Of a stretch of 64,000 nucleotides of DNA, positions 62,874 to 64,000 are shown in pieces; the first letter of the stretch is position 1, and each line of letters opens with the position of its first letter. The position numbers and the translations under genes were made by a program. The notes beneath the pieces are model-generated. The model was not told where the DNA came from. It saw nothing but the letters and a program-made list of their open reading frames with translations, and ran no database searches. This DNA comes from JAMQKA01 sp031569985 (GTDB taxonomy: Bacteria > Bacteroidota > Rhodothermia > Balneolales > Balneolaceae). Where the stretch lies: NCBI RefSeq assembly GCF_031569985.1, contig NZ_JAMQKA010000025.1, positions 1 through 64,000 of the forward strand. Direction: 5' to 3'.

Positions 62874-64000
62874 ATGGCAAACCAGCTTAGCAGCATGAAG
62901 AAACAACTGGGATTCGGCGTACTTTTTCTACTGTTTATAATCCTGTTATCCTTCTCAGACTGGATTATGGAATGGATCTGGCTCGATAACCTCGGTTATG
63001 AGCAGGTTTTTATGACTATTAAAACCACTCAGATCCTTTTGCTGGCGGGTGCCCTGCTTGTGGCGCTGCTTTATGTGCTACCCAATATGCACTTTCTTGC
63101 CAAACAGTTTCCCAGCTTTAGTTTTGGGAATTCCCCACTGGGTCAGCTTGACCTAAGCCGTTTCAATGAAAGTCAATTTCGGAAGGTGCTGTTTGGTATA
63201 GGGACACTAATAAGTCTCTTCTTTGCCTTTGCTTTTTTCATGCGCTGGGATACCTATTTCCGTTTCCACTGGAATGAAACCTTTAACCAAGTGGACCCCG
63301 TCTTTGGAAATGACCTGGGATTCTACCTGTTCAGGCTGCCATTTATAGAGATCATACAAAACAGTATGATTGTGTTGGTCTTCTTTATCACCTTCCTGTT
63401 GCTGCTGGTCTATATCTATTCCGGGGCTCTCAGCATACAGGGCAAATCCGGAATTATGGCCCGTTCCGGCATCACCAAGCACCTCAGTCTGAACGTCGGC
63501 TTCTGGCTGCTGCTTCTCTCATGGGGCTACTACCTGGAGCGGTACCGGCTGCTCTACAGCGAGAGTGGAGTCGTCTACGGTGCCAGCTACACCGATATCT
63601 ACGTGCAACTGCCAGTATTGTGGATACTCTGTTTCGCCACTCTCCTGCTGGCGCTTATAGCATTCTTCCAAATTTATAAACGGCAGTTCCGCCTGCTGAT
63701 GATCGGAGGCGTTGTCACGGTGGGTATCGGCATACTGGGATTGGGAGTGCTCCCGGCAGCAGTCCAGAAATTTATCGTAGAGCCCAATGAGCTGGAGCTT
63801 GAGACACCCTATATGGAAAACAATATCGAGCAGACCCGCCAGGCCTATGATCTTGATTCCATCACCGAAAGAAACTATGACGCCGGTGGCTCCCTGACCT
63901 GGGAGAAGCTCCAGGATAATCAAGCCACGCTGGATAATATCCGCCTCTGGGATCCCAGACTGCTGATCCAGACCTACCGTCAGCTGCAGGAAATCAGGCT
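62874..64000 (+). CDS. UPF0182 family membrane protein (5' part)
   Basis: The gene starts at ATG 62874 (or 62895) and runs past the window edge, so it is incomplete here. The visible 375 residues contain several hydrophobic helices at the N-terminus (LGFGVLFLLFIILLSFSDWI) and the marker sequence DPVFGNDLGFYLFRLPF near residue 140, which identifies UPF0182. These proteins are about 900 residues, with a large extracytoplasmic domain beyond the helices. The start of that domain (VEPNELELETPYMENNIEQT) is visible. The function is unknown. Confidence 0.85.
   Translation, partial: MANQLSSMKKQLGFGVLFLLFIILLSFSDWIMEWIWLDNLGYEQVFMTIKTTQILLLAGALLVALLYVLPNMHFLAKQFPSFSFGNSPLGQLDLSRFNESQFRKVLFGIGTLISLFFAFAFFMRWDTYFRFHWNETFNQVDPVFGNDLGFYLFRLPFIEIIQNSMIVLVFFITFLLLLVYIYSGALSIQGKSGIMARSGITKHLSLNVGFWLLLLSWGYYLERYRLLYSESGVVYGASYTDIYVQLPVLWILCFATLLLALIAFFQIYKRQFRLLMIGGVVTVGIGILGLGVLPAAVQKFIVEPNELELETPYMENNIEQTRQAYDLDSITERNYDAGGSLTWEKLQDNQATLDNIRLWDPRLLIQTYRQLQEIR

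Overview
This window comes from a moderate-GC, Gram-negative member of the Bacteroidota/Balneolota side of the tree. A marine or halophilic Balneolaceae-like organism is my best guess. The basis is a GWxTD-domain secreted protein, an Omp85 (BamA/TamA) protein, many short lipoproteins and beta-propeller proteins, DUF2795, DUF805 and UPF0182 proteins, AT-rich start regions with few strong Shine-Dalgarno sites, and heptamer/octamer intergenic repeats. I could not run a search, so this placement is inference.

Most of the window is ordinary chromosome. Bases 522-16600 hold a TPR protein, a low-molecular-weight phosphatase, a nitrilase-family amidase, a TolB-like propeller, an acyl-CoA carboxylase beta subunit, a CHAD protein, a GWxTD protein, an overlapping pdxA-methyltransferase-ftsE operon, queG, an ECF-type sigma factor and an outer-membrane-like protein. 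Bases 25662-48442 hold malic enzyme, a DUF1080 lipoprotein, an SMP-30 protein, a tight tatA-gatA-SDR-M28 peptidase operon, an Omp85 protein, a cNMP-binding protein with an RlmD-type rRNA methyltransferase, a lactonase-like propeller, a CrtI-like desaturase, a phosphodiesterase, a glycosyltransferase, an HEAGH membrane protein, a TPR-Ku pair and an ABC-F ATPase. Bases 50730-64000 hold a three-gene pilin-like cluster, katG, a Na+/Ca2+ exchanger, a DinB-like protein, an MFS transporter, small stress or metabolic proteins, a dCTP-deaminase-like protein and the start of a UPF0182 membrane protein.

Two stretches look accessory. Bases 17038-25661 are repeat-rich and gene-poor. They hold a lone cupin, an AraC regulator with a short alkylsulfatase-type hydrolase and an NmrA-type reductase, a broken gene and an AT-rich gene with a HEPN-like motif. 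Bases 48443-50729 hold an IS110-family transposase with its long non-coding flank.

The most unusual signal is a pair of matched non-coding elements at 19061-19216 and 48591-48730. Each has a GGCCGCATG/CATGCGGCC hairpin next to a strictly periodic array (23 bp and 22 bp) of short palindromes. The palindrome cores differ, but the geometry and a GTAA-type spacer motif are shared. Other points of interest are the candidate bridge-RNA region and 32-bp perfect palindrome upstream of the IS110 transposase, heptamer and octamer tandem repeats at gene ends, and an operator-like TTATATCAAAC palindrome upstream of the AraC gene.
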